A program made the translations under genes and the position numbers. A DNA stretch of 64,000 nucleotides from Pseudomonas sp. (GTDB taxonomy: Bacteria > Pseudomonadota > Gammaproteobacteria > Pseudomonadales > Pseudomonadaceae). The stretch is taken from positions 1 to 64,000 of the forward strand of contig NZ_JAQGNX010000064.1 of the NCBI RefSeq assembly GCF_028293835.1. The letters run 5' to 3'. Positions 38,138 to 48,513 of the stretch are shown here, one piece after another. Position 1 is the stretch's first letter. Each line of letters opens with the position of its first letter. The notes under the pieces were generated by a model that saw only the letters and a list, made by a program, of their open reading frames with translations, had not been told where the DNA came from and did not search any database.

Positions 38138-38326
38138 TCATTGTGGATCTTGCTGAGGAGCGATCTCGGCCTGGATACGTTTGTAAATTTCTTCGCGATG
38201 CACAGAAACATTTTTTGGAGCGTTGATTCCTAGCCGAACCTGAAGGCCCTGAACGCCAAGAATCGTGACGGTGATCTCGTCACCAATGTTTATGCTTTCG
38301 CCTACTTTGCGGGTGAGTATCAACAT
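38138..38326 (-). CDS. csrA: CsrA/RsmA-family post-transcriptional regulator (RsmE-like)
   Basis: [52 protein letters not shown], 62 aa. Confidence 0.95.
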   Translation of the reverse strand: MLILTRKVGESINIGDEITVTILGVQGLQVRLGINAPKNVSVHREEIYKRIQAEIAPQQDPQ

Positions 38327-38663
38327 AATCTTTTCCTTGATGGCCTCTTGAAGCGCCTCTACCAAGAGGCTGGCATGTGCCGTGCGGGTGATTGTTGCCG
38401 AGTACGTCCAAATGCGTCCATCTCTAAGACGTCATCCGGGCAAATATAATTCCTTTGAATGCTTTGTTTGCCATCAAGTCGTGGTTTCGCATGCTGATAG
38501 CTTACTCATTTCGGGCTTTTTTTTGAACCTCGGCCTTCGCTTATTGCGTTAATTGTCAGCTAATTGTCAGGTACAGCTGGGCAAATAGCAGTGCGCTGAA
38601 CTAATCCGGCCAGCATCTGCTCTTTAGTGCAGGGTTTATTAAACTGCGGAGCCGGAGTATCCC

Positions 38664-41306
38664 ATGAATACATCCCTCGACGACTATCAGCGTAAGCGTG
38701 ACTTCGAGGCGACCCCGGAACCGTCCGGGCTAACCCGTGGTAAACGGGCAGGTTCACGCAAAAAAATAGCGCACGCTTTGCAGTTCTGTATTCAAAAACA
38801 CGATGCCACTCGTCTGCATTACGACTTTCGCCTGGAAATCGACGGCAGCTTGAAAAGCTGGGCCGTGCCCAAGGGTCCGAGCCTGGATCCGAAGGTCCGA
38901 CGTCTTGCCGTGCATGTGGAAGACCATCCGTTGGATTATGCCTCGTTTGAAGGGCATATTCCCGAAGGCCACTATGGCGCCGGCGACGTGATTGTCTGGG
39001 ACCGTGGAGTTTGGATTCCCCAGGGCGATCCGGCCGAGGCCTATGCCAAGGGCAAGCTAAAATTCGAACTGGAAGGGGAAAAACTTGGCGGTACCTGGAA
39101 TTTGGTCCGGACTCACCTGGAAGGTAAACAGGAACAGTGGTTTTTGATCAAGTCCAGTGATTCGTTGGCGCGGCCCGAATCTGAATATGACATCGTCAAA
39201 GAACAACCGGACAGCGTTATCAGCGACCGCACCCTGATCGTGAAAAAACGTGGCGCCAAAGGCGATGAGCCGAAACCCGTCGCCAGTCCGAAGAAAAAAA
39301 CGTCTAAATCCGCATCTAAAAAACCCTCCGCGGACCTGAGCGGTGCCCAGGCGGCGCCGCTGCCGGAATCAGTCAGCCCCGAGCTGGCGACCTTGGTCGA
39401 TACGGCACCGGAGGGCGATTGGCGTTATGAAATAAAATTCGACGGCTACCGGATCATGGCCCGCATCGACAACGGTGAGGTCCGGTTGTTTACCCGCAAC
39501 GGCCACGACTGGACCGCTAAAATGCCGCGTCAGGCCGAGGCGCTGGCCGCGTTGGCGCTGGAGTCCGCATGGCTCGACGGCGAAGTGGTGGTGGCAGACG
39601 AAGAGGGCATGCCCAGTTTCCAGGCGCTGCAAAATGCTTTCGAAAGCCAGCGCAGCAATTCGATTATTTTCTATCTGTTCGATATGCCGTACCTGAACGG
39701 CATGGACCTGCGTCAGGTGCCGGTCGAACAGCGACGCGCGGCGTTGCAACAGGTGCTGGAGCGCGGCGAAGACAACGCGTTGCGCTTTTCCGAGGACTTT
39801 ACCGAGTCTGCCGAGACCATGCTTGATAGCGTGTGCCAAATGAAGATGGAAGGCCTGATCGGCAAGCGGGCCGGCAGCGCTTATGTTTCGCGGCGCAGCA
39901 GCGACTGGATCAAGCTCAAGTGCAAACATCGCCAGGAATTTGTGGTGGTGGGTTACAGCGAGCCCAAGGGCTCGCGCAGTTCGTTTGGTGCGCTGCTGCT
40001 GGGCCTGCACGACGCCGACAGCGGCGAATTGCGCTATGCGGGCAAGGTCGGCACCGGTTTCAACGAGATCACGCTGCGCAGCATTCACGGGCAACTGACG
40101 CCGCTGGAAACCAAAAAGCCCGCAGTGGTCAACCCACCGACCGGGTTTGAAGCCAAGGGTGTGCACTGGTTGCGGCCTGAGCTGTTGGCGGAAGTAGCGT
40201 ACGCCGAGATAACCCGCGAAGGCTCGGTGCGACACTCGGTGTTTCATGGCTTGCGCAACGACAAGCCCGCGAATGACATCACTGAAGAAAAAGCCAAATC
40301 TGCCGCAGAAGTACAAACGGCAGTGAAGCCGACGAAACCGGCCAAAGAAAAACCTGCGGTGAAGAAGAAATCTCCGGCGAAGAAGAAATCTCCGGCCAAG
40401 ACCACTGAGTCATCGGCCGGAGAAGGTTCAGGCAAGATTAAAATTACCCATCCCGAACGGATAATCGATGCCACCAGTGGTTCGACCAAGATGCAATTGG
40501 CCGAATATTACGCCCAGGCATCGCGCTGGATAATGCCGCACCTGCAAGACCGCCCCGTAGCACTGGTGCGGGCCCCCGAGGGGATTGCCGGTGAGCTGTT
40601 CTTTCAAAAAAACGGCGAGAAACTGGCGATTCCGGGGATTACCAGCCTGGGCAAGGAGTTCTCCGGTCAGCCGGTCATAATCATCAACAACCCCGAGGCT
40701 TTGATTGGCGCGGTGCAGATGAGCACTATCGAACTGCACACCTGGAACGCCACCTCGGCAGATTTCGAGCGTCCGGACCGTTTCATCCTTGACCTCGACC
40801 CGGACCCCGCGTTGCCTTGGAAGCACATGGTCGAAGCCACGCAATTGACCCTGACAATTCTTGATGAGTTGGGCTTGACCTCTTTTCTGAAAACCAGCGG
40901 CGGCAAAGGCATTCACATTGTGGTGCCCCTGACGCCGAAAGCCGGGTGGGAGGAGGTGAAGGTGTTTAGCCAAACCATTGTCAAACACATGGCCAAGCTG
41001 ATGCCGGACCGTTTTTCGGCCGTGTCAGGGCCAAAGAATCGCGTCGGGCGAATTTTTATCGATTACCTGCGTAACAGCCAGGGCGCCACCACCATCTGCG
41101 CATTCTCAGTCCGAACCCGCGAAGGCCTGCCGATTTCAGTGCCGGTGTACCGTGATGAGGTGGCCGGGTTGAAAGGCGCCAATGGCTGGAATATCCATAA
41201 CTTCATGGAGCGCATGGCTGATCAGGAAGAGGATCCGTGGGCAGACTATTCGAGTACTCGGCAGACGATTACCGCCGACATGCGAAAACGGCTCGGGTTG
41301 AAGTGA
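38664..41306 (+). CDS. ligD: DNA ligase D (phosphoesterase, ligase and polymerase domains)
   Basis: PE domain HDATRLHYDFRLEIDGSLKSWAVPKGPSLDP; ligase EIKFDGYRIMARI; polymerase domain FILDLDPDPALPWKHMVEA. Confidence 0.95.
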   Translation: MNTSLDDYQRKRDFEATPEPSGLTRGKRAGSRKKIAHALQFCIQKHDATRLHYDFRLEIDGSLKSWAVPKGPSLDPKVRRLAVHVEDHPLDYASFEGHIPEGHYGAGDVIVWDRGVWIPQGDPAEAYAKGKLKFELEGEKLGGTWNLVRTHLEGKQEQWFLIKSSDSLARPESEYDIVKEQPDSVISDRTLIVKKRGAKGDEPKPVASPKKKTSKSASKKPSADLSGAQAAPLPESVSPELATLVDTAPEGDWRYEIKFDGYRIMARIDNGEVRLFTRNGHDWTAKMPRQAEALAALALESAWLDGEVVVADEEGMPSFQALQNAFESQRSNSIIFYLFDMPYLNGMDLRQVPVEQRRAALQQVLERGEDNALRFSEDFTESAETMLDSVCQMKMEGLIGKRAGSAYVSRRSSDWIKLKCKHRQEFVVVGYSEPKGSRSSFGALLLGLHDADSGELRYAGKVGTGFNEITLRSIHGQLTPLETKKPAVVNPPTGFEAKGVHWLRPELLAEVAYAEITREGSVRHSVFHGLRNDKPANDITEEKAKSAAEVQTAVKPTKPAKEKPAVKKKSPAKKKSPAKTTESSAGEGSGKIKITHPERIIDATSGSTKMQLAEYYAQASRWIMPHLQDRPVALVRAPEGIAGELFFQKNGEKLAIPGITSLGKEFSGQPVIIINNPEALIGAVQMSTIELHTWNATSADFERPDRFILDLDPDPALPWKHMVEATQLTLTILDELGLTSFLKTSGGKGIHIVVPLTPKAGWEEVKVFSQTIVKHMAKLMPDRFSAVSGPKNRVGRIFIDYLRNSQGATTICAFSVRTREGLPISVPVYRDEVAGLKGANGWNIHNFMERMADQEEDPWADYSSTRQTITADMRKRLGLK

Positions 41307-41314
41307 TGCTGACC

Positions 41315-41344
41315 GATCGTGCCTGCAGGGCCGCAGGCACGATC
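41315..41344. terminator. Perfect hairpin between convergent ligD and gntT
   Basis: GATCGTGCCTGC-AGGGCC-GCAGGCACGATC, 12-bp arms. Confidence 0.6.
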
Positions 41345-41355
41345 AGTCAATATCG

Positions 41356-42708
41356 TCAGACGACTTGGGACAGGAGCAGAATAAATATCAGGCCGACCAC
41401 CGATAGAATGGTCTCCATCGCCGTCCAGGTTTTGAAAGTTTCCGCGACGGTCATGTTGAAATACTGCTTCACCAGCCAGAAACCCGCATCGTTGACGTGA
41501 GACAGAATCAAGGAGCCAGCGCCGGTGGCCAGCACCAGCAATTCGCGGTTAACCCCAGGAATCAAGCCCACCACCGGCGCAACGATACCGGCACCGGTAA
41601 TGATGGCTACGGTGGCGGAACCTGTGGCAATCCGTACCACTCCTGCCACGAGCCACGCCAACAGAATCGGCGAGATTTCAGCGCGAACAGCCATGTGGCC
41701 GATCACGTCGCCGACACCACTGGCCACCAACATTTGTTTAAACCCACCGCCAGCACCGACGATCATCACAATGGCGGCAACCGGCGCCAGGCTTTGATCG
41801 AGTAGCTTCAGGATTTCCTGACGGGAGAAGCCCCGCGCCGCGCCGAAGGTGTAAAACGCCAGTAGCAAGGCGGCCAGCAGGGCGGTGATCGGGTGACCGA
41901 TGAAGTCCATCCAGACGCGAATCCCGCTGTTGTCCGGCAGGGTGATATCGGACAGGGTCTTGAGAAGCATCAAAAACACGGGCAACAGAATCGTCACCAC
42001 AGTGATGGCGAAACTCGGCAGGTTTTCGGATTTCGACTCCTGCGCAATCTGGTCCATCAACTCTTGGTTTGGCGTGCCGGGCACGTACTTGGAGATCCAT
42101 TTGCCGTAGATCGGACCGGCGATCATCGCCGTCGGCAACGCCACAATCAGGCCGTAGAAAATAGTTTTGCCGATGTCGGCGTTAAAAATCCCGATTGCCA
42201 ACAGCGGACCTGGGTGCGGAGGCACCAGGCCGTGCACTGCTGACAGGCCAGCGAGCAGCGGGATGCCGATCTTGACGATGGACAGGCCGGTGCGACGAGC
42301 AACGATGAACACCAATGGAATCAGCAGTACAAAGCCAATTTCGAAGAACAGCGGGATGCCCACCAGAAACGCTGAGAACATCATTGCCCAGTGCACGCGA
42401 TTCTTGCCGAAGACACGAACCAGGGTTTGTGCGATCTGATCAGCACCGCCGGAGTCGGCCATCAGTTTGCCGAGCATGGTGCCCAGTGCCAACAGAATGC
42501 CGACAAAGCCAAGTACGCCACCGAAGCCGTCCTGGAATGACTTCATGACCTTGTCCACCGGCATGCCCGAGGTCAGCCCAAGGAAGCCCGAAGCAATGGT
42601 CAATGCAACGAAAGGGTGGACTTTGAAGCGGGTGATCAACAGCACGAGGCCAATAATGGTCACCAGTGCATCGACGAGCAGGTACGTCTCTTGGGTCATA
42701 CCGAACAT
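41356..42708 (-). CDS. gntT: Gluconate permease (GntP family)
   Basis: VALTIASGFLGLTSGMPVDKVMKSFQDGFGGVLGFVGILLALGTMLGKLMADSGGADQIA. Confidence 0.92.
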   Translation of the reverse strand: MFGMTQETYLLVDALVTIIGLVLLITRFKVHPFVALTIASGFLGLTSGMPVDKVMKSFQDGFGGVLGFVGILLALGTMLGKLMADSGGADQIAQTLVRVFGKNRVHWAMMFSAFLVGIPLFFEIGFVLLIPLVFIVARRTGLSIVKIGIPLLAGLSAVHGLVPPHPGPLLAIGIFNADIGKTIFYGLIVALPTAMIAGPIYGKWISKYVPGTPNQELMDQIAQESKSENLPSFAITVVTILLPVFLMLLKTLSDITLPDNSGIRVWMDFIGHPITALLAALLLAFYTFGAARGFSRQEILKLLDQSLAPVAAIVMIVGAGGGFKQMLVASGVGDVIGHMAVRAEISPILLAWLVAGVVRIATGSATVAIITGAGIVAPVVGLIPGVNRELLVLATGAGSLILSHVNDAGFWLVKQYFNMTVAETFKTWTAMETILSVVGLIFILLLSQVV

Positions 42709-42744
42709 GGGTGCCTCTCCAGTTGTATTTGTTTTTTTAGTGGC

Positions 42745-43266
42745 TTACGGCTGCCGCGAGGCTTTCCACCAGGCCGCCGATTGCTCGCCCAAGGTGTCGA
42801 TGGGAAGCGTAGCGTCAACGGCCAGGGTCAGGGGTTCGCCGTTAGGCGGCTCCAGGGTGGCGAACTGGCTGTCAACCAGGCTCGCCGGCATGAAATGACC
42901 GGGACGGTGTTCGCAACGTTCAATTGCGACTTCCCTGGTCAATTCAAGGAATACGAAACCCAGCCCCGGTACGGCATGGCGCAGGGTCTCGCGGTAACTG
43001 TGTTTCAGTGCCGAGCAGGTCAGCACCGGCAGTTCGCCATTGCCTACGGCAGTCGCGAGTTCTTGGCCCAGACGGATCAGCCAACCAGCACGGTCCTGGT
43101 CGTTAAGGGGAATGCCAGCGCTCATTTTTTCGATGTTGGCCGGGGGATGGAAGGCGTCGCCTTCAATCAGGCGACCGCCACTACGTTCGGCAATAGCGGC
43201 TCCGACTACGCTTTTGCCGCAGCCGGAAACACCCATCACCACGAGGGCGGAAATAGCAGTATTCAT
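42745..43266 (-). CDS. gntK: Gluconokinase
   Basis: VVMGVSGCGKSVVGAAIAERSGGRLIEGDAFHPPANIEKMSAGIPLNDQDRAGWL. Confidence 0.94.
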   Translation of the reverse strand: MNTAISALVVMGVSGCGKSVVGAAIAERSGGRLIEGDAFHPPANIEKMSAGIPLNDQDRAGWLIRLGQELATAVGNGELPVLTCSALKHSYRETLRHAVPGLGFVFLELTREVAIERCEHRPGHFMPASLVDSQFATLEPPNGEPLTLAVDATLPIDTLGEQSAAWWKASRQP

Positions 43267-43505
43267 AATCACCTCAGCTGGAGACAGCGCTATCTTTGGC
43301 GGCTTGAATAAAAGCCCGGCCAGGCTGCTTCCAGTTCTTGTCATTGTTTTGGGTCGATCGATGGATCGTCAGGCGCTGCATACATTGCTCGTAACTCTAT
43401 CCGTGAGAACAAGTAGCGAGGAAAACATTGCGAGGCTCTGCGAGACAGCGCTACCTTAGAGCCCCTTTGCCACTTTTGGCAACCCCTCTGAGTTATTGGC
43501 AGCAC

Positions 43506-44522
43506 ATGACACGCATTGGTTCCCGCTCCACAGGCCGCCCGACGCTCAATGAAGTGGCGCGTCTTGCCGCTGTTTCACCGATTACCGCGTCCCGGGCGTT
43601 ACGTGGCATCGCGACGGTGGCGCCGGAGCTGGTGGAAAAAGTCCGTGCTGCCGCGCTGAGCCTGGGTTATGTCGCCAACCCTGCCGCGCGGGCGTTGGCT
43701 TCTTCACAGAGTCAAACGGTGGTGGTGCTGGTGCCGTCATTGTCGAACCAGTTGTTCATCGAACCCTTGGAAGCTATTCAAGGCGTACTGCGAACCCGTG
43801 GCCTGGAAGTTGTCATCGGCAACTACCATTACTCGCCAGTGGAAGAAGAAAACCTGCTGCGAAGTCATTTGGCGAATCGACCACGGGGCATGTTACTGAC
43901 CGGGTTCGATCACACCCCGGCGGTGCGCGAGTTGCTTAAGTCCAGCGGTGTGCCGTGTGTGCACATGATGGAGCTGGACCCCATGCGTGGCGCCTATTGC
44001 GTGGGCTTTTCCCAAGAGCAGGCGGGCGCTGAAGCAGCGCGGCATTTGCTGGGACGCGGCCGTCGGCGCCTGGCTTACATAGCGGCGCAACTTGACCCGC
44101 GGGTGATACAACGTGGGGACGGTTTTCGGCGGGTATTGCGTGACGCGGGGGTGTATGACCCCGCGTTGGAGGTGATGTCACCGTTGCCGTCGTCCATCGG
44201 TTTGGGCGCAGAGTTATTTGCCAGATTGCTCGAAGAGCACCCAGACGTCGACGCGGTGTTCTTCTGCAACGACGACTTGGCCCAAGGCGCAACCCTTGAG
44301 GCGCTGAGAAGGGGAATCAAGATCCCGGAGCGGGTGTCGTTGATCGGTTTTAACGATTTGCCGGGATCGGCTCACATGGTCCCACGCCTGACCTCGATTC
44401 GTACCCCGAGGGAAGCCGTCGGCGAAAGGGCAGCGCAATTATTGCTGGGGTTGATTGAAGGAATAACCCAGGAACTCCAGATAGACCTGGGGTTTGAATT
44501 GGTGGTGCGCGAAAGTACCTAA
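43506..44522 (+). CDS. gntR: LacI family gluconate regulator GntR
   Basis: RPTLNEVARLAAVSPITASRALRG HTH; divergent from gntK. Confidence 0.9.
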   Translation: MTRIGSRSTGRPTLNEVARLAAVSPITASRALRGIATVAPELVEKVRAAALSLGYVANPAARALASSQSQTVVVLVPSLSNQLFIEPLEAIQGVLRTRGLEVVIGNYHYSPVEEENLLRSHLANRPRGMLLTGFDHTPAVRELLKSSGVPCVHMMELDPMRGAYCVGFSQEQAGAEAARHLLGRGRRRLAYIAAQLDPRVIQRGDGFRRVLRDAGVYDPALEVMSPLPSSIGLGAELFARLLEEHPDVDAVFFCNDDLAQGATLEALRRGIKIPERVSLIGFNDLPGSAHMVPRLTSIRTPREAVGERAAQLLLGLIEGITQELQIDLGFELVVREST

Positions 44523-44583
44523 TCAACCCCTACAGAAGGGCGCGGAGCGACGCGGTTTGACTGGCAGACCGCGCCTCTCGCTG

Positions 44584-46758
44584 TTACTGCTGTTTAAACG
44601 CCAAGCGAAACTCATGCAGCAACGGTTCGGTATAACCACTTGGTTGCTCGCGGCCTTTGAAAACCAGCGCGCAGGCTGCTTCGAAGGCGACTGAACCCTC
44701 GAAGTCTGCAGCCATGGGCGTGTACAGCGAATCCCCGGCGTTTTGCTGATCGACCACCGCCGCCATGCGCTTGAGGGTATCCAGGGTCTGCGCTTCGCTG
44801 ACCACGCCGTGGCGTATCCAGTTGGCCATGTGCTGGCTGGAAATCCGCAGTGTCGCTCGGTCTTCCATCAAACCGACGTTGTGGATGTCCGGCACCTTGG
44901 AGCAACCCACGCCTTGTTCCACCCAACGCACCACATAACCCAGCAAGCCTTGGGCGTTGTTTTCGACTTCCTGGCGAATTTCTTCAGCCGTCCATCGGGC
45001 ATCCGGCGACACTGGAATGGTCAGCAAGTCGTTGAGGATTTGCTCGCTCTCGCTGGCCAGCTCAACTTTTTCCAGTTCTTGCTGAATCGCCCGAACGTCA
45101 ACCTTGTGGTAGTGCAACGCATGCAACGTGGCGGCGGTAGGCGAGGGCACCCACGCGGTATTGGCCCCGGCTTTCGGGTGACCGATTTTCTGTACCAGCA
45201 TGTCGGCCATCAAGTCCGGCATGGCCCACATGCCTTTACCGATCTGTGCACGGCCGCGTAAACCGCACGCCAGACCCACCAGCACGTTGCTGCGCTCATA
45301 GGCCTTGATCCACGGAGTGTTTTTCATTTCGCCTTTGCGCAACATTGCGCCGGCTTCCATGGAGCTGTGCATCTCGTCGCCGGTGCGATCGAGGAAGCCC
45401 GTGTTGATGAACGCAACCCGCGCCGACGCACTGGCAATACAGGCCTTGAGGTTGACACTGGTGCGCCGCTCTTCGTCCATGATGCCCATTTTCAGGGTGT
45501 TGCGCGGCAGCGTCAGCAGGTCTTCGACAGCGCTGAACAGTTGCGCTGCAAAGGCGACCTCGGCCGGGCCGTGCATTTTTGGTTTAACGATGTATACGCT
45601 GCCCGTGCGCGAGTTTTTGCGACCGGCCAGGTCATGCAAAGCGATGAGGCTGGTGACCACGCCATCAAGAATGCCTTCGGGAATTTGATGACCTTCGCCG
45701 TCGATAATCGCCGGGTTGGTCATCAAATGGCCTACGTTGCGGATCAACAGCAACGCACGGCCGTGCAGCTTCACCGACCCGCCGTCAGCGGCGGTGTACT
45801 CGCGGTCGGCGTTCAGGCGGCGGGTGATGGTCTTGCCGCCTTTGACTAAATCTTCGGTCAGGTCGCCCTTCATCAGGCCTAGCCAGTTGCGGTATACCGA
45901 GACCTTGTCGTCAGCATCCACCGCGGCCACCGAATCCTCGCAATCGATAATGGTCGACACGGCAGCTTCCAGCAGCAAATCTTTTACGCCCGCAGCATCG
46001 ATCTTGCCGATGGCGCTGGTGGCGTCGAGTTGAATTTCAACGTGCAGACCATGGTTTTTCAACAGGATGGCGATGGGCTGAGCCGCTTCGCCTTGGTAAC
46101 CGATATATTTTTCGGGCTGCTTGAGCTGCGTCTGGCTGCCGTCGGCCAACGTCACCAGCAGTTTTCCAGAGTCGATGGCATAACGTTGGGCATCGGCGTG
46201 AGAGCCGCTGGCCAGGGGTGCTGCTTCGTCGAGGAAGGCGCGGGCGAAGGCGACGACCTTGGCGCCGCGTACCGGGTTGTAGCCGCTGCCTTTTTCCGCA
46301 CCGTCGGTTTCGGCGATGGCATCAGTGCCGTACAACGCGTCATACAGCGAACCCCAGCGCGCGTTGGCGGCGTTCAGCGCATAGCGAGCGTTGACCGCAG
46401 GGACCACCAATTGCGGACCTGCCTGGCTGCTGATTTCGATATCGACGTTGGCGGTGCTGGCCTGCACCTGGGCTGGTTGCGGTTGCAAATAACCAATGGA
46501 GGTGAGAAATGCACGGTAGGCCGGCATGTCACTGATGGGGCCAGGATGAGCCCGATGCCAAGTGTCCAACTCAATCTGCAAGCGATCACGTTCGGCCAGC
46601 AGCGAGCGGTTCAGCGGCGCCAGTTCATGCACCAGGGCATCGAATCCGCTCCAGAAAGCGTCACGGTCCAGGCCCGTACCCGGCAGTACTTCGTCGTCGA
46701 TGAAACGTTGCAGATTGGCAGCCACTTTCAGGCGTTGGCAGTTAACAAAATCGGTCAT
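44584..46758 (-). CDS. glcB: Malate synthase G
   Basis: GlcB-like along full length ([31 protein letters not shown]); ATG 46758. Confidence 0.95.
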   Translation of the reverse strand: MTDFVNCQRLKVAANLQRFIDDEVLPGTGLDRDAFWSGFDALVHELAPLNRSLLAERDRLQIELDTWHRAHPGPISDMPAYRAFLTSIGYLQPQPAQVQASTANVDIEISSQAGPQLVVPAVNARYALNAANARWGSLYDALYGTDAIAETDGAEKGSGYNPVRGAKVVAFARAFLDEAAPLASGSHADAQRYAIDSGKLLVTLADGSQTQLKQPEKYIGYQGEAAQPIAILLKNHGLHVEIQLDATSAIGKIDAAGVKDLLLEAAVSTIIDCEDSVAAVDADDKVSVYRNWLGLMKGDLTEDLVKGGKTITRRLNADREYTAADGGSVKLHGRALLLIRNVGHLMTNPAIIDGEGHQIPEGILDGVVTSLIALHDLAGRKNSRTGSVYIVKPKMHGPAEVAFAAQLFSAVEDLLTLPRNTLKMGIMDEERRTSVNLKACIASASARVAFINTGFLDRTGDEMHSSMEAGAMLRKGEMKNTPWIKAYERSNVLVGLACGLRGRAQIGKGMWAMPDLMADMLVQKIGHPKAGANTAWVPSPTAATLHALHYHKVDVRAIQQELEKVELASESEQILNDLLTIPVSPDARWTAEEIRQEVENNAQGLLGYVVRWVEQGVGCSKVPDIHNVGLMEDRATLRISSQHMANWIRHGVVSEAQTLDTLKRMAAVVDQQNAGDSLYTPMAADFEGSVAFEAACALVFKGREQPSGYTEPLLHEFRLAFKQQ

Positions 46759-46792
46759 GTCGGGCTCTCCGTTCAATTCGTAACGCAATCCC

Positions 46793-46852
46793 TGTAAGCG
46801 CCGCCAAATGCGGCGTTCGGCTGCGAGGCTGTCAGCGGCGCCTACAGGTTCA
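46793..46852. repeat. REP-like inverted repeat between glcG and glcB
   Basis: CTGTAAGCGCCGCCAAATGCGGCG...GTCAGCGGCGCCTACAGG. Confidence 0.6.
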
Positions 46853-46860
46853 AGCGATGA

Positions 46861-47262
46861 TTATTTAAAGCAGTCAGCACCGGCTTTGGCGACTTGTGCA
46901 TCCTGGTCGGCTTTGACCCCGGACACGCCCACGGCGCCGATTACCTGGCCGTCAACGATCACCGGCACGCCACCTTCAAGAGAAGTCAGCAAGGGTGCGG
47001 ACAGGAAAGCGTTGCGACCACCATTGACCATGTCTTCGTAACCCTTGGAATCGCGACGACCCAATGCTGAGGTGCGGGCTTTTTCCTGGGCGATGTAAGC
47101 GCCGATCGGTGCGCAGCCGTCCAGACGTTCCAGAGCCAATGGGTGGCCGCCATCGTCGACCACGGCAATCGATACCGCCCAGTTGTTTTTCAGTGCTTCG
47201 GCACGTGCGGCGGCGAGGATTTGGCCTACTTCGGTCTGGCTCAATACGGCTTTGGTTTTCAT
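46861..47262 (-). CDS. glcG: GlcG/HbpS family heme-binding protein
   Basis: ALKNNWAVSIAVVDDGGHPLALERLDGCAPIGAYIAQEKARTSA. Confidence 0.9.
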   Translation of the reverse strand: MKTKAVLSQTEVGQILAAARAEALKNNWAVSIAVVDDGGHPLALERLDGCAPIGAYIAQEKARTSALGRRDSKGYEDMVNGGRNAFLSAPLLTSLEGGVPVIVDGQVIGAVGVSGVKADQDAQVAKAGADCFK

Positions 47263-47293
47263 CTGACTCTCCAATAAAACGTTATTAAAGCAA

Positions 47294-48511
47294 TTAGTGC
47301 AGCGCGTCTTCGACCAGTTCAATCCAATGCCTGACCGGGGTCCGGCCGGCACTGTCCAAATGGGTCTGGCAGCCGATATTAGCAGTGACGATCACTTGCG
47401 GCTTGCCACTCTCCAGCGCATTCATTCTGTTGTCGCGTAATTGCCGCGACAGCTCCGGTTGGGTAATTGAGTAAGTCCCGGCTGAGCCGCAGCACAAATG
47501 CCCGTCGGGCACGGCGGTCAAGTTGAAACCCAGTCGGCTTAGCACGCCTTCGACGGCGCCGCCGAGCTTTTGCGCATGCTGTAACGTGCAGGGGCAATGA
47601 AACGCCAGGCGTAAATCACTCTTCACCCCGAGCTTTTCCAGAGGCTCTTCACGCAGCACTTCCACCAGATCCCTGGTCAGGGCGCTGACGGTTTGCGCTT
47701 TGCTGGCGTAGGCTGGGTCGTCCCTGAGCAGGTGCCCATAATCTTTGACGAAGGCCCCGCAGCCGCTGGCGGTTTGCACAATGGCTTCGGCGCCGCTCTC
47801 GACGCTCGGCCACCAGGCATCAATGTTGCGCCGAGCACGATTTAAACCCGCTTCTTGCGCATTCAGGTGATAGTCCACTGCGCCGCAGCAGCCGGCCTGG
47901 CTGATGGGCGTAATGCTGATGCCCAAACGGTCCAGGACCCGGGCGGTGGCCGCGTTGGTATTGGGTGACAAGCCCGGTTGCACGCAGCCTTCGAGCATCA
48001 ACACACGGCGTGCATGTTGCTCGGTGGGACGCGGGCGCGCCGGGTGAATCTGCCGGGGCAGCTTGGCTTTGAGCGCACCCGGCATTAATGGACGAAAGAC
48101 CCTGCCCAACTGAATCAGATTCTTGAACAGCGCTGCATTGGGCACCACGGCCCGTAAACCGCTGCGCAACAGACGCTGGCTCAATGGGCGCGGCACCGCC
48201 TGGTCGACCACGGCGCGGCCGATGTCCAGCAGATTGTGATAGTCGACGCCGGACGGGCAGGTGGTTTCACAGTTACGGCAGGACAGGCAGCGGTCCAGGT
48301 GCAACTGGGTGCGCTCGGTGACTTCGTTGCCTTCCAGCACTTGCTTGATCAGGTAAATGCGCCCACGGGGACCATCCAGTTCATCGCCTAGCAGTTGGTA
48401 AGTCGGACAGGTGGCATTGCAAAAACCGCAATGCACGCAGCTGCGCAGGATGCTCTCGGCTTCTTCGGCACGGGGCAGCTGTTTGGCTTTTTCGCTGAGT
48501 GTGGTTTGCAT
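47294..48511 (-). CDS. glcF: Glycolate oxidase iron-sulfur subunit GlcF
   Basis: CVHCGFCNATCPTYQLLGDELDGPRGRIYLIKQVLEG; CLSCRNCETTCPSGV. Confidence 0.95.
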   Translation of the reverse strand: MQTTLSEKAKQLPRAEEAESILRSCVHCGFCNATCPTYQLLGDELDGPRGRIYLIKQVLEGNEVTERTQLHLDRCLSCRNCETTCPSGVDYHNLLDIGRAVVDQAVPRPLSQRLLRSGLRAVVPNAALFKNLIQLGRVFRPLMPGALKAKLPRQIHPARPRPTEQHARRVLMLEGCVQPGLSPNTNAATARVLDRLGISITPISQAGCCGAVDYHLNAQEAGLNRARRNIDAWWPSVESGAEAIVQTASGCGAFVKDYGHLLRDDPAYASKAQTVSALTRDLVEVLREEPLEKLGVKSDLRLAFHCPCTLQHAQKLGGAVEGVLSRLGFNLTAVPDGHLCCGSAGTYSITQPELSRQLRDNRMNALESGKPQVIVTANIGCQTHLDSAGRTPVRHWIELVEDALH

Positions 48512-48513
48512 GG

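Noticed and set aside
39369-40316. 315-aa minus-strand ORF opposite ligD
   Set aside because: Antisense shadow; His/Gln/Leu-rich composition without family resemblance.
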